Both the position numbers and the translations under genes were made by a program. Shown here one piece after another: positions 8,513 through 16,911 of a DNA stretch of 64,000 bases. The number at the start of each line of letters is the position of its first letter. The stretch's first letter is position 1. The notes below the pieces were generated by a model, which ran no database searches, was not told the origin of the DNA, and saw nothing but the letters and a program-made list of their open reading frames with translations. This stretch comes from Flavobacterium noncentrifugens (lineage in GTDB: Bacteria > Bacteroidota > Bacteroidia > Flavobacteriales > Flavobacteriaceae): NCBI RefSeq assembly GCF_900100375.1, contig NZ_FNEZ01000001.1, positions 860,394 to 924,393 of the forward strand, given 5' to 3'.

Positions 8513-9277
8513 ATGAAAACACTAAAAATGATTTTTTGGGTGCTCTGGAGAATCTGGTTCTATGTTTTACTGGGCGCTCCGATCCTGATCATGTTGCCGT
8601 TTTTAGTTGTTTCGATCCTCAAGGAGAAATGGTATCCTTACTTTTTTATAATGGCCAGGATTTGGGCGAAAGTGATTCTTTTCGGAATGGGATTTTATTA
8701 CAAAGTCGAGCGCGAACAGGAAATCGAGCCTCATAAAAGTTATATGTTTGTGGCCAATCACACTTCAATGGCCGACATTATGCTGATGCTTGCCGTGACC
8801 AGAAACCCGTTTGTATTTGTCGGAAAAAAAGAATTGTCTAAAATCCCGCTGTTTGGATTTTTCTACAAACGCACTTGTATTTTAGTCGATCGCAAAAGCT
8901 CAAAAAGCCGAATGGAAGTGTTCAACCGCGCCCAAAAAAGATTAAATCAAGGACTCAGCATTTGTATTTTTCCCGAAGGCGGCGTTCCCGATGACGAATC
9001 GGTTTTGCTCGACGAATTTAAAGACGGCGCATTCAGACTGGCGATCGAGCATGAGATCCCGATTATTCCCATCACTTTTGCAGATAACAAAGCCCGTTTT
9101 TCGTATACGTTTATGAGCGGAAGCCCCGGAATCATGCGCGTTAAAATCCATTCATTTGTCGAAACTAAAGGCAAAACAATTGAAAACAAAAAAGACATCA
9201 GGGAAGTAAAGGAAAAAGTCAAAGAAATCATTTACAACCAACTTCTGGTTTTCCAAAGCAAAAAAAAGAGCGCCTAA
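8513..9277 (+). CDS. 1-acyl-sn-glycerol-3-phosphate acyltransferase (PlsC-like)
   Basis: 254 residues from ATG 8513; the open frame reaches far upstream across trpS on the other strand and is not coding there. An N-terminal transmembrane helix (LWRIWFYVLLGAPILIMLPFLVVS) precedes the PlsC core: NHTSMADIMLM (NHxxxxD catalytic box), then FFYKRTCILVDR and FPEGGVPDDES (glycerophosphate binding). It would acylate lysophosphatidic acid at the inner membrane. A second, different PlsC-like protein is at 14404, so the pair may differ in acyl specificity or substrate. Confidence 0.88.
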   Translation: MKTLKMIFWVLWRIWFYVLLGAPILIMLPFLVVSILKEKWYPYFFIMARIWAKVILFGMGFYYKVEREQEIEPHKSYMFVANHTSMADIMLMLAVTRNPFVFVGKKELSKIPLFGFFYKRTCILVDRKSSKSRMEVFNRAQKRLNQGLSICIFPEGGVPDDESVLLDEFKDGAFRLAIEHEIPIIPITFADNKARFSYTFMSGSPGIMRVKIHSFVETKGKTIENKKDIREVKEKVKEIIYNQLLVFQSKKKSA

Positions 9278-9293
9278 CCAAAGCGCCCTTTCC
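9261..9293 (-). terminator. Terminator of the sigma/anti-sigma operon
   Basis: On the minus strand AAAGGGCGC and GCGCTCTTT pair (one mismatch, 9-base loop) and run into eight T. The tract lies inside the 3' end of the convergent acyltransferase gene. Confidence 0.6.
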
Positions 9294-9318
9294 CGTTACA
9301 TTCGTAACAGTAACCTAA

Positions 9319-11148
9319 CTAAAATTTGAAGCTTAAGCCGGTGTACAATCCAAAATAATAAGGTTTGAAATTGCCATTATCTTTACTAAAAGTGTCCATT
9401 TGATATTTAAACATCGGATTGAAATTGGCTTCAAAAGCCTTGAAAAAACGGTATCTTAAACCCAATCCGATATTGGTGCTGAAATGTGTCTTGTTCAGGT
9501 TATTCGCTTCCCCGAAATTCGTCGTATAACCTGAAGAAACTACCTGGATTTCATTTTCATTGAGGAATAAAGTGCTTAATCCGCCTATGATATCGATCCC
9601 GAATTTTTTGTCCAAAACCGCGTATGAAAGTTCGACAGGAACTTCAATGTATCCCATTTTCTGGTTTAGATAGCTCTCGAAAGTATCCGTCATAAATTCC
9701 GTTTTGTTCGTTTTTGAAGCGCTGTTGCTCAGGTTGAGGTATTGATTTTCATTTCGAACCGTCACATTCGGAAGTGATTTTGCCTGAAGCCCGGCATTGA
9801 TGAACACATCATTCGTACGGTAACTTAATGAAACTTTATTGACCCCGGTTCGGATTTTGAGTTTTTTCGTCACGGCATAATTTACGCCAAGGCCAAAGCT
9901 TAAATTGGTTCCATAATTTTTAGAATTGCCTGCAAAACTCGAATCGATCGGCGAACCTTTGGACGTTGAACCCAAATAAACAGGCGCAACGGTTGAGGTA
10001 ATTTGCCACCTGTTTAGTTTCGGTTCTGGCTGGGTAACAAGTTGTTTCTTTTCTTTTTCTTTTAACAATTCTTCCAGCGCATTAGGCACAACAGCAATGG
10101 CCGTAGAATCTGTTTTTTTGATTGGGGTTTCTTCGGTTGCAGCAACAGCATTTTGTTTTGCATTGGTTGGCAGATCAGAAAATCCATTGGTTTCTGAGGA
10201 TTTTGAGCCCGCATTATTTTCATTGGCCAAAGCCTGGTTTGTATTCAAATTTCTGGTGATTTCGTTTCTGACCAAAGTGATTTCTGAATTTTGATTTTTC
10301 AGGGTTTGATTGTCTTTTGATTTTCGGGAGTTTGATTTCAGATTTGAGTCAGATCCGGATTCAGCGATTGCGGTTTGCAGACTTTTCAGGTCTGATTTGC
10401 GATTTCTTTTTCGGGAGTTTGATGTCAGATTTGGATCGGATCCGGATTCAGTAATGGCGCTTTGAGGATTTTTGAGGCTTGATTTGCCATTTCTTTTTTC
10501 GGAAGGAGTTTTTTTAGTTTTATCCATTTCCAAATGGGCAACAGCCGAATTTGAGTTTTCGTATGAATTGGATTTTCTGGATTTTTTCTGATTCGACAGT
10601 GCCGGATTTTTTAATTTTCCATTGGAACTTTCAAGCTTTTCATCATTCGGATTTAAATTTTCAGAAGCATTTGCAACTGCATTTTTACGGTTTCGGATGG
10701 AAACGGAACTGGATGGTTTTCCTTTTTCCGCTTCAGCGTTTTCCAATTTTTTTTCAGAATTTGCAACCTCGTTTTTGTGGTTTTCAGGATTTGAAATTTT
10801 TACCGGATTTGCATTGGTCACCGAATCTTTAGATGCGGCAGCTACACTTTCAGAATCGGTTCGTTTCGGATTTAAAATCGCCGGATTTTGAGAAGCATCA
10901 TTTGGTTGGTCAACGACAACCGCATTTGGAACATCGGTTTTTGCCGACTGAAAATCCCGTATCACAAAAAAACCGATCAAAAATGCAGCAGCAACCCCTG
11001 AAAGCTGCCACCAAAACGGAATGATTCTTCTTTTCTTTTTCTTCTCCAGTTTGGCCTTGAGTTCCGGCCAGGTAAATTCAGGCGGATTTACTTCAAAATC
11101 TTTGAATTTTTCCTGAAAGAGTTTGTCTATGTTTTTTTTCTCACTCAT
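9319..11148 (-). CDS. Anti-sigma-like protein with C-terminal outer-membrane beta-barrel
   Basis: 609 residues. Residues 1-40 are charged and cytoplasmic (LFQEKFKDFEVNPPEFTW, then a Lys/Arg run). A single transmembrane helix lies at ~44-63 (WWQLSGVAAAFLIGFFVIR). Residues ~70-370 are a low-complexity Asn/Ser/Lys-rich linker with two near-identical ~28-residue repeats (around 222-275, each with ESGSD and SNSRK). Residues ~380-609 have the alternating strand pattern of an outer-membrane barrel, ending in LSFKF with terminal Phe. It overlaps the ECF sigma gene by 8 bp. The architecture matches the dual-membrane-spanning anti-sigma factors described in Bacteroides; that role here is inference. Confidence 0.75.
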   Translation of the reverse strand: MSEKKNIDKLFQEKFKDFEVNPPEFTWPELKAKLEKKKKRRIIPFWWQLSGVAAAFLIGFFVIRDFQSAKTDVPNAVVVDQPNDASQNPAILNPKRTDSESVAAASKDSVTNANPVKISNPENHKNEVANSEKKLENAEAEKGKPSSSVSIRNRKNAVANASENLNPNDEKLESSNGKLKNPALSNQKKSRKSNSYENSNSAVAHLEMDKTKKTPSEKRNGKSSLKNPQSAITESGSDPNLTSNSRKRNRKSDLKSLQTAIAESGSDSNLKSNSRKSKDNQTLKNQNSEITLVRNEITRNLNTNQALANENNAGSKSSETNGFSDLPTNAKQNAVAATEETPIKKTDSTAIAVVPNALEELLKEKEKKQLVTQPEPKLNRWQITSTVAPVYLGSTSKGSPIDSSFAGNSKNYGTNLSFGLGVNYAVTKKLKIRTGVNKVSLSYRTNDVFINAGLQAKSLPNVTVRNENQYLNLSNSASKTNKTEFMTDTFESYLNQKMGYIEVPVELSYAVLDKKFGIDIIGGLSTLFLNENEIQVVSSGYTTNFGEANNLNKTHFSTNIGLGLRYRFFKAFEANFNPMFKYQMDTFSKDNGNFKPYYFGLYTGLSFKF

Positions 11149-11686
11149 TTTTCAGATGCAATTTAGTGGAATTTAAGGTTTCAATTTTTTCTTTCAAAAT
11201 CACTTTTGCCCTTGACAGATTTGATTTTGAGGTGCCAATGTTTATGCCGAGCATTTCGGCGATTTCCTTGTGTGCATAATTATCGATGACATAAAGGTTA
11301 AACACAAGCCGGTAACGGTCGGGCAATTGCTGGATGATTTCGAGTAAGTAATCCAGTGAAATGGAATTCTCTTCGATATCAACCGTTTCTTCATCTGCTA
11401 TATCTTCGTTAACGAGCTTAAAAAAGTTTTGTTTGCGGTAACATTGGAGTGCATTATTGATCATTAATCTTTTGGCCCAGCCTTCAAACGAACCTTTAAA
11501 AGCAAACTGCCCGATTTTTTCATAAATCAGCATAAAACCATCCTGAAGGTTGTCCTGTGCTTCTTCATAATTGCGTGAATATTTAAGGCACACAGCAAAA
11601 AGCTTAGGTGATAATAACCTAAACAGTTGCTCCTGCGCTTTAATATTATTTTTTTGGCACTCTAATATAAGTTCCTCTAAACTCAA
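11141..11686 (-). CDS. ECF sigma-70 factor, TTG start
   Basis: 181 residues. Sigma region 2 is visible (AQEQLFRLLSPKLFAVCLKYSRN, then EAQDNLQDGFMLIYEKI and GSFEGWAKRLMINNA), and region 4 ends the protein (LPDRYRLVFNLYVIDNYAHKEIAEML, then GTSKSNLSRAK as recognition helix). Region 3 is absent, as in ECF factors. The only in-frame start is TTG at 11686, because an in-frame stop lies four sense codons upstream. The downstream overlapping gene is its likely anti-sigma partner; together they would link an outer-membrane or envelope signal to transcription. Confidence 0.88.
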   Translation of the reverse strand: MSLEELILECQKNNIKAQEQLFRLLSPKLFAVCLKYSRNYEEAQDNLQDGFMLIYEKIGQFAFKGSFEGWAKRLMINNALQCYRKQNFFKLVNEDIADEETVDIEENSISLDYLLEIIQQLPDRYRLVFNLYVIDNYAHKEIAEMLGINIGTSKSNLSRAKVILKEKIETLNSTKLHLKNE

Positions 11687-11714
11687 TTGGGTTTTGGGTT
11701 AATCGATTAAATTT

Positions 11715-12155
11715 TTATCTCACAGGCACAACATAATCGTAATAAGTATCTTCTCCGCTTTCATTTTTTCCCGTCCACATTTTAAAAGTGTAAATTGTTC
11801 CAGTTTCCCCGGCAATGAAATTGAATTTTGCCGAAGCCAGGTCTGGCCCAGGCCCGGAAACCGTTGTGTAAGTCACCGGCTGGCAGTCATTCCTTTCAGC
11901 AACACGTGTTTGTATTGCAATTTTTTTAGTGCTGTCTTCGCCATCAAGTAAAATCCCAATGTAAGTATGGCAGGTCGTGGGCATTTTGTAGAACATTTCA
12001 AATTCGTAGGTCGCACCTGAAGTAAAACTGCGCGGCAACTGGCAATATTGAATCGGGAGCAATTCATAGTGAACAGGTACATCTGCTTGCGAATCGTCTG
12101 TAGAACAGGCGGAAAGGGTAAAAAGGAAGAATAAGAAAAGCAGTAATTTTTTCAT
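11715..12155 (-). CDS. Small lipoprotein of unknown function
   Basis: 146 residues with a clear lipoprotein signal peptide (LFFLFTLSAC, Cys at 17, followed by STDD; acidic residues after the Cys). The mature part is beta-rich and has four Cys (QYC, TTC, NDC among them) that could form disulfides. No family recognised. It lies between recA and the ECF sigma gene on the same strand with only 28 bp to the sigma start, so it could be co-transcribed upstream of the sigma operon. Confidence 0.7.
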   Translation of the reverse strand: MKKLLLFLFFLFTLSACSTDDSQADVPVHYELLPIQYCQLPRSFTSGATYEFEMFYKMPTTCHTYIGILLDGEDSTKKIAIQTRVAERNDCQPVTYTTVSGPGPDLASAKFNFIAGETGTIYTFKMWTGKNESGEDTYYDYVVPVR

Positions 12156-12210
12156 TCTGTAGTTTGTTGTTCAGTACAGCCAAGATGACGTTTGCTGAAA
12201 AGGTTGCGTG

Positions 12211-12246
12211 TAAAAATAAAAAAACCCGGATAAATTTCCGGGTTTT
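12211..12246 (-). terminator. recA terminator
   Basis: A 9-bp stem AAAACCCGG / CCGGGTTTT begins just after the recA stop and is followed on the minus strand by TTTATTTTTA. Confidence 0.85.
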
Positions 12247-12250
12247 GATA

Positions 12251-13255
12251 TTATGCATTATTTTCTTTAATTCTTTGCTTGATCTTTACTTCAAGTTCAT
12301 CAGCCATTTCAGGGTTGTCTTTGATGAGCGTTTTTACGGCATCGCGTCCTTGTCCCAATTTGGTTTCGCCGTAGCTGAACCATGAACCCGATTTTTTTAC
12401 GATTTCAAATTCGACTGCAAGATCCAGTATTTCTCCTGTTTTTGAAACACCTTCTCCGTACATGATGTCGAATTCGGCAGTTTTGAATGGCGGCGCCACT
12501 TTATTTTTAACGACTTTTACTTTGGTTCTGTTTCCGATCACATTATCACCGTCTTTAATTTGTGAAGAACGGCGGATGTCTAAACGAATTGATGCATAAA
12601 ATTTCAATGCATTTCCTCCTGTTGTAGTCTCTGGATTTCCAAACATAACACCGATTTTCTCCCGCAATTGGTTGATGAAAAATACGGTACAATTGGTTTT
12701 ACTGATTGTTCCTGTTAATTTTCTGAGTGCCTGTGACATCAATCTGGCGTGAAGCCCCATTTTAGAATCTCCCATTTCGCCTTCGATCTCACTCTTTGGA
12801 GTCAAGGCTGCAACTGAGTCAATTACTACAATATCAATCGCTCCGGAACGGATCAGGTTTTCGGCAATTTCTAGCGCCTGTTCTCCGTTATCCGGTTGTG
12901 AAATGATGAGGTTTTCGACATCTACGCCAAGTTTTTCGGCATAACTTCTGTCGAATGCATGTTCGGCATCAATGAAAGCTGCGATTCCTCCGGCTTTTTG
13001 CGCTTCCGCAATAGCGTGCAAAGTCAGCGTGGTTTTACCAGAAGATTCCGGTCCGTAAATTTCTATGATTCTGCCTCTTGGATAACCGTTTACGCCAAGT
13101 GCCAAATCGATGCCCAATGAACCTGAAGAAATCGTTTCGACTTCTACAATGGCTTTGTCGCCCATCTTCATGACGGTGCCTTTTCCGTAGGTTTTATCTA
13201 ATTTATCGAGGGTTAATTGTAATGCTTTTAATTTTGCTTCTTTTTCTGAACTCAT
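12251..13255 (-). CDS. recA: Recombinase RecA
   Basis: 334 residues from ATG 13255 ([12 protein letters not shown]); ATGs at 13267 and 13279 are alternatives. RecA forms ATP-dependent filaments on single-stranded DNA for recombination and SOS signalling. Walker [10 protein letters not shown], Walker [10 protein letters not shown], loop L1 region [15 protein letters not shown] and loop L2 region [10 protein letters not shown] are all intact, followed by a C-terminal acidic-to-basic tail. The short length is usual for Bacteroidetes. Single-gene unit with its own promoter and terminator. I see no obvious LexA-type palindrome in the 80 bp upstream. Confidence 0.98.
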   Translation of the reverse strand: MSSEKEAKLKALQLTLDKLDKTYGKGTVMKMGDKAIVEVETISSGSLGIDLALGVNGYPRGRIIEIYGPESSGKTTLTLHAIAEAQKAGGIAAFIDAEHAFDRSYAEKLGVDVENLIISQPDNGEQALEIAENLIRSGAIDIVVIDSVAALTPKSEIEGEMGDSKMGLHARLMSQALRKLTGTISKTNCTVFFINQLREKIGVMFGNPETTTGGNALKFYASIRLDIRRSSQIKDGDNVIGNRTKVKVVKNKVAPPFKTAEFDIMYGEGVSKTGEILDLAVEFEIVKKSGSWFSYGETKLGQGRDAVKTLIKDNPEMADELEVKIKQRIKENNA

Positions 13256-13289
13256 CTTTTCCTTCATTATATATTGCACTTATTTTGCG

Positions 13290-13319
13290 TAAAAATACTT
13301 CTTTTTTCCGAAGTTACAA
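13290..13319 (-). promoter_or_regulatory. Candidate recA promoter
   Basis: On the minus strand TTG (13319-13317), a 19-nt spacer and TATTTTTA (13297-13290), one mismatch from TANNTTTG. The predicted start is ~30 nt before the recA ATG. Confidence 0.4.
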
Positions 13320-13358
13320 GGTGCCGATTTTATTTAGCCTGCCTGTTTTTGAACAATT

Positions 13359-14222
13359 TTACGGATCTGTTTTTCCTTCAAATTTCTCCAGAGATTTCAG
13401 GTGTTTTGAATTTTCTATAAGGTATTTTTTGGATTTTAGAAACCATTTTTGAAACTTGGTTTTGTCACTTCTTTCAAAAAAAGTCTGAACCATGTCAAGA
13501 CACATCTCGAATTTCTCATCACTGTTTTTGCAATAGTTCAACCCGGCAATATAAATTTGCTCTGCATCAGGAACTTTTCCCATTTGGATTAGTGCGAATC
13601 CGAGTTCGCGATACAGCATAAAATTTCGTGGATTGTATGCAATTGCAGCGTTCATTAAAGAAATTGTTTTTTGATATTGTTGCGTGGCGTTATATGCAAC
13701 AGCGAGTTCAAAATCCAGATTCTCGGCATGTGGTTTAAGCAGTGATGCTTCCTCAAAAAGCGCAATAGCAAATTGGCTGCAGCCAACGCGATTGTAAAAA
13801 GAACCTTTTCGGATAAATGTTTCCGGGGCTTGCTGCATATCGTAAACTTTTAGCCATTCCGGCTTTTCAGGCAAATCCAATGTTTTGATGTTGTCCTTTT
13901 TTAAAACGAATACTTTTCCGGTATCGTCGTTTAATGCGCGTTTGATGATATAACCCGAACGTTGTTTTCCGAATTGGAATTTCCCGTTTTTATCAACCTT
14001 AAAATTATTTTCCAGTACAAAAGAAAACCCTTTGTATTCGTCAAGGTAAATGTATCCCAAAGACAAGCTGTCTTTGGTTTTTTCAGATAGAACAACCCAA
14101 TGGTTTGCGGCGTCAAAAAAGTCTGTATCGAAAGTAAATGTGACATCGGGTTGTTTATCCTTTTGGCCGCGAGTAACATTCGATAACAACAACAAAATCG
14201 GTATCATAAATTTAATGTTCAT
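13359..14222 (-). CDS. Exported protein with C-terminal TPR-like repeats
   Basis: 287 residues. A signal peptide (MNIKFMIPILLLLSNVTRG, cleaved before QKDKQ) is followed by a beta-rich N-terminal part (VTFTFDTDFFDAANHWVVL ... GKFQFGKQRSG). From about residue 145 come TPR-like helices (SQFAIALFEEASLLKPHAEN, QKTISLMNAAIAYNPRN, PDAEQIYIAGLNYCKNSDE). No enzyme motif. It stands alone between recA and a divergent acyltransferase. Function unknown. Confidence 0.65.
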   Translation of the reverse strand: MNIKFMIPILLLLSNVTRGQKDKQPDVTFTFDTDFFDAANHWVVLSEKTKDSLSLGYIYLDEYKGFSFVLENNFKVDKNGKFQFGKQRSGYIIKRALNDDTGKVFVLKKDNIKTLDLPEKPEWLKVYDMQQAPETFIRKGSFYNRVGCSQFAIALFEEASLLKPHAENLDFELAVAYNATQQYQKTISLMNAAIAYNPRNFMLYRELGFALIQMGKVPDAEQIYIAGLNYCKNSDEKFEMCLDMVQTFFERSDKTKFQKWFLKSKKYLIENSKHLKSLEKFEGKTDP

Positions 14223-14373
14223 CTGCGCCTTTTATTTTAACCAAAAATTATTTACCAAACTTAAAAGCCATTGCAAAAAATGAAGTATGGCTTTTCCTCA
14301 CGAATTGTTAAAAATGATTGTTATTTACCAATCTGATCTGCAAATAGGTGTTAAAAAAGCGGAATTTATTTCT

Positions 14374-14381
14374 TATTTTTG
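14374..14381 (+). promoter_or_regulatory. -7 element upstream of plsC-desaturase pair
   Basis: TATTTTTG matches TANNTTTG exactly and lies 22 bases before ATG 14404. No good TTG is at the expected upstream distance; TTA is present about 20 nt upstream. Confidence 0.4.
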
Positions 14382-14403
14382 CCCGAAATCTTTTCAAAAA
14401 AGT

Positions 14404-15138
14404 ATGGAAAAAATAATATCATATCCGATATCTGCCCTTGCAATGCTGCTTTTTTTGCTGGTGCTGGTTATTTTTCATCCAATTCAATGGATTTGCCTGA
14501 ATGTTTTTGGCTATCAGGCGCATAAAAAAAGTGTCGATTACCTGAATGTGTGTTTGCTCAGAATCGGGCATTTATTGGGCACGACTTATAAAGTTGAAAA
14601 CCGCGATTTGATTCCGAAAGGCGTTCCGATCATCTTTGTTGCAAACCACCAAAGTTTATATGACATCATTGGAATCATCTGGTTTTTCAGGAAGTTCCAT
14701 CCCAAATTTGTCAGCAAAAAAGAGCTTGCCTCCGGAATCCCGAGTGTATCCTACAATTTACGACACGGCGGTTCTGTTGTAATCGACAGGAAAGATCCAA
14801 AACAGGCGATTCCCGTGATTAAAAGCCTTGCCGAATACATCGAAAAGCACCATCGTTCGGCAGTAATTTTTCCCGAAGGCACGCGAAGCAAAACCGGAGT
14901 TCCGAAAGAATTTGCGCAAAGCGGATTAAAAATTCTCTGTAAATATGCACCTTCGGCGGTTGTTGTGCCCATATCAATCAACAACTCTTGGAAATTTGTT
15001 AAATACGGTTTTTTCCCTTTTGGTTTGGGAAATCGCCTTACCTTTACCGTGCATAAAGCGATGGCTGTGAAAGATTATCCGTTTGAAGAATTAATGCAAC
15101 TGACTGAAAAAGCCGTAGTTAGCGGAGTAAAAATATAA
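14404..15138 (+). CDS. plsC: 1-acyl-sn-glycerol-3-phosphate acyltransferase (PlsC-like)
   Basis: 244 residues starting MEKIISYPISALAM; the frame upstream to 14287 is not family-like. One N-terminal transmembrane helix (ALAMLLFLLVLVIFH) then a canonical PlsC domain: NHQSLYDIIGI (NHxxxxD), VVIDRKD, and the glycerophosphate-binding FPEGTRSKTG. This copy is nearer the textbook PlsC than the one at 8513. Ten bases separate it from the acyl-ACP desaturase gene, so phospholipid acylation and acyl-chain desaturation are probably co-expressed. Confidence 0.92.
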   Translation: MEKIISYPISALAMLLFLLVLVIFHPIQWICLNVFGYQAHKKSVDYLNVCLLRIGHLLGTTYKVENRDLIPKGVPIIFVANHQSLYDIIGIIWFFRKFHPKFVSKKELASGIPSVSYNLRHGGSVVIDRKDPKQAIPVIKSLAEYIEKHHRSAVIFPEGTRSKTGVPKEFAQSGLKILCKYAPSAVVVPISINNSWKFVKYGFFPFGLGNRLTFTVHKAMAVKDYPFEELMQLTEKAVVSGVKI

Positions 15139-15148
15139 ATAATTAAAA

Positions 15149-16138
15149 ATGTCTATAAAAAACATACGTCTGGAAGTGATGCAGTTCCTGGAAGATAAGA
15201 TCGACGGATTCGTAGATCAATATCTGATTCCGGTGGAGAAAATATGGCAGCCTTCTGACTTTTTACCAGATTCCGAAAGCGATACTTTTTTTGAGGAAGT
15301 ACGCGAATTGCGTGAATTGGCCAAAGACCTTCCTTATGACTTTTGGGTTGCAATGGTTGGCGATACGATTACTGAAGAAGCGTTACCAACTTACGAATCC
15401 TGGCTCATGGACGTCGAAGGCGTCGATAACGTAGAAAGAAATTCGTGGTCAAAATGGGTGCGTCAATGGACGGGTGAGGAAAACCGCCACGGCGATGTAC
15501 TCAATAAATACCTATACTTGTCAGGACGCGTGAACATGCGCGAGATCGAAATGACGACGCAGCATTTGATTTCCGACGGATTTGACATCGGAACCGGCCG
15601 CGATCCCTACAAAAACTTCGTATACACGTCGTTTCAGGAACTCGCGACTTACGTCTCACACAACCGTGTTTCCCAATTGGCAAAAAGCTACGGCGACAAG
15701 AAATTGTCTAAAATGTGCAAGATGATCGCAGGAGACGAAATGCGCCACCACAATGCATACAGCGAATTTGTGAACCAGATTTTCAAAGTCGATCCAAGTG
15801 AAATGATGTTGGCGTTCAATTATATGATGAAAAACAAGATCATTATGCCTGCCGGATTCTTGCGTGAATCGGGAGAAAAAATCAGTTCGGCGTTTGAGGA
15901 ATTTTCAAATTCGGCGCAACGAATTGGCGTGTATACAGCCAATGATTATGTCGATATCATGCAAAAACTCATCGACCGTTGGGAAATTGCCAAGATTACA
16001 AACCTAACCGACGAAGCAGAGAAAGCGCGTGATTATTTAATGAAACTTCCAGCAAGAATGGCCAGGGTTTCTGAAAGAATGATCGTTCCTGCTGAAGAAT
16101 ATATTTTTAAATGGGTCGAACCTGCAAAATTACACTAA
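15149..16138 (+). CDS. Acyl-ACP desaturase
   Basis: 329 residues, soluble ferritin-like di-iron enzyme of the plant stearoyl-ACP desaturase type, which inserts a cis double bond in acyl-ACP using O2. Di-iron ligand motifs are visible: E/D near VRELRELAKD and the two hallmark boxes EENRHGD (residues ~111-117) and DEMRHH (~195-200). The full ~330-residue length is kept. Lying directly after a PlsC gene suggests membrane-fluidity adjustment, consistent with a cold-tolerant aerobic lifestyle. A terminator follows. Confidence 0.93.
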   Translation: MSIKNIRLEVMQFLEDKIDGFVDQYLIPVEKIWQPSDFLPDSESDTFFEEVRELRELAKDLPYDFWVAMVGDTITEEALPTYESWLMDVEGVDNVERNSWSKWVRQWTGEENRHGDVLNKYLYLSGRVNMREIEMTTQHLISDGFDIGTGRDPYKNFVYTSFQELATYVSHNRVSQLAKSYGDKKLSKMCKMIAGDEMRHHNAYSEFVNQIFKVDPSEMMLAFNYMMKNKIIMPAGFLRESGEKISSAFEEFSNSAQRIGVYTANDYVDIMQKLIDRWEIAKITNLTDEAEKARDYLMKLPARMARVSERMIVPAEEYIFKWVEPAKLH

Positions 16139-16184
16139 AATAGATTTTCGGCTTTAAGCAAATATTTTGAAATTCAATACAACC

Positions 16185-16214
16185 AAATCCTTTCTTCACC
16201 GGAAGGATTTTTTA
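16185..16214 (+). terminator. Terminator after the desaturase gene
   Basis: A 10-bp stem (AAATCCTTTC with GGAAGGATTT, one G-T pair), six-base loop, then TTTT. Confidence 0.75.
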
Positions 16215-16224
16215 ATTCCAACAA

Positions 16225-16878
16225 ATGAAAAATCCCAATTTAATTCAGAATACGATCGCTTTTGTAAAACAGCAACTGCAACATGCCGAAGGCGGACACG
16301 ATTGGTTTCATATTGAGCGCGTGCTCAAAAACTCCGAAAACATTGCCAAAAGCGAGGACTGTAATCTGGAAATCGTGCAACTCGGTGCATTGCTGCACGA
16401 TATCGCGGATAGTAAATTTCACAATGGCGACGAAACCATTGGCCCGAAAGTCGCGCGGGAATTTCTTGAAACCCAGAATGCTGATGAAGAAACTATTCAG
16501 CACGTCATTAATATCATCGAAAACATTTCCTACAAAGGCGGAAACTTCGAAAAGGAATTCTCTTCAAAAGAACTCGATATTGTTCAGGATGCAGATCGTC
16601 TCGATGCACTAGGAGCCATCGGGATTGCACGGGCTTTCAATTATGGCGGATTTAAAAATAGGGCTTTATACGATCCTGAAACAACCGTGAACCTTAACAT
16701 GTCCAAAGAAGAATACAAAAGCCAGGTTGCGCCAACGATCAACCATTTCTACGAAAAATTGTTGCTTTTAAAAGATCTGATGAATACCCAAACCGGAAAG
16801 CAAATCGCACTCGAAAGACATCAGTATATGGAAGATTTCCTCGACCAATTTTATGCCGAATGGAATGGTGAAAAATAA
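16225..16878 (+). CDS. HD-domain phosphohydrolase
   Basis: 217 residues. HD superfamily metal-dependent phosphohydrolase, similar to the YedJ group. Ligand motifs: GGHDWFHIERV (first His), LLHDIADSKFH (HD doublet) and QDADRLDALGAIGIAR (distal Asp). The substrate is unknown; proteins of this type hydrolyse nucleotide or phosphate esters in the cytoplasm. It starts just after the desaturase terminator and ends at its own terminator, so it is probably a single-gene unit. Confidence 0.85.
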   Translation: MKNPNLIQNTIAFVKQQLQHAEGGHDWFHIERVLKNSENIAKSEDCNLEIVQLGALLHDIADSKFHNGDETIGPKVAREFLETQNADEETIQHVINIIENISYKGGNFEKEFSSKELDIVQDADRLDALGAIGIARAFNYGGFKNRALYDPETTVNLNMSKEEYKSQVAPTINHFYEKLLLLKDLMNTQTGKQIALERHQYMEDFLDQFYAEWNGEK

Positions 16879-16907
16879 AAAAGAGAACTTCCTTGTTCTC
16901 TTTTGTT
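16879..16907. terminator. Bidirectional terminator between HD gene and enoyl-CoA hydratase gene
   Basis: A 10-bp perfect stem AAAAGAGAAC / GTTCTCTTTT with a six-base loop. T-rich sequence is present on both sides. Confidence 0.85.
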
Positions 16908-16911
16908 TGAA

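Noticed and set aside
10551..10891. Plus-strand frames opposite the anti-sigma linker
   Set aside because: Low-complexity antisense shadows of the Asn/Ser/Lys-rich linker, dominated by Phe and Leu.
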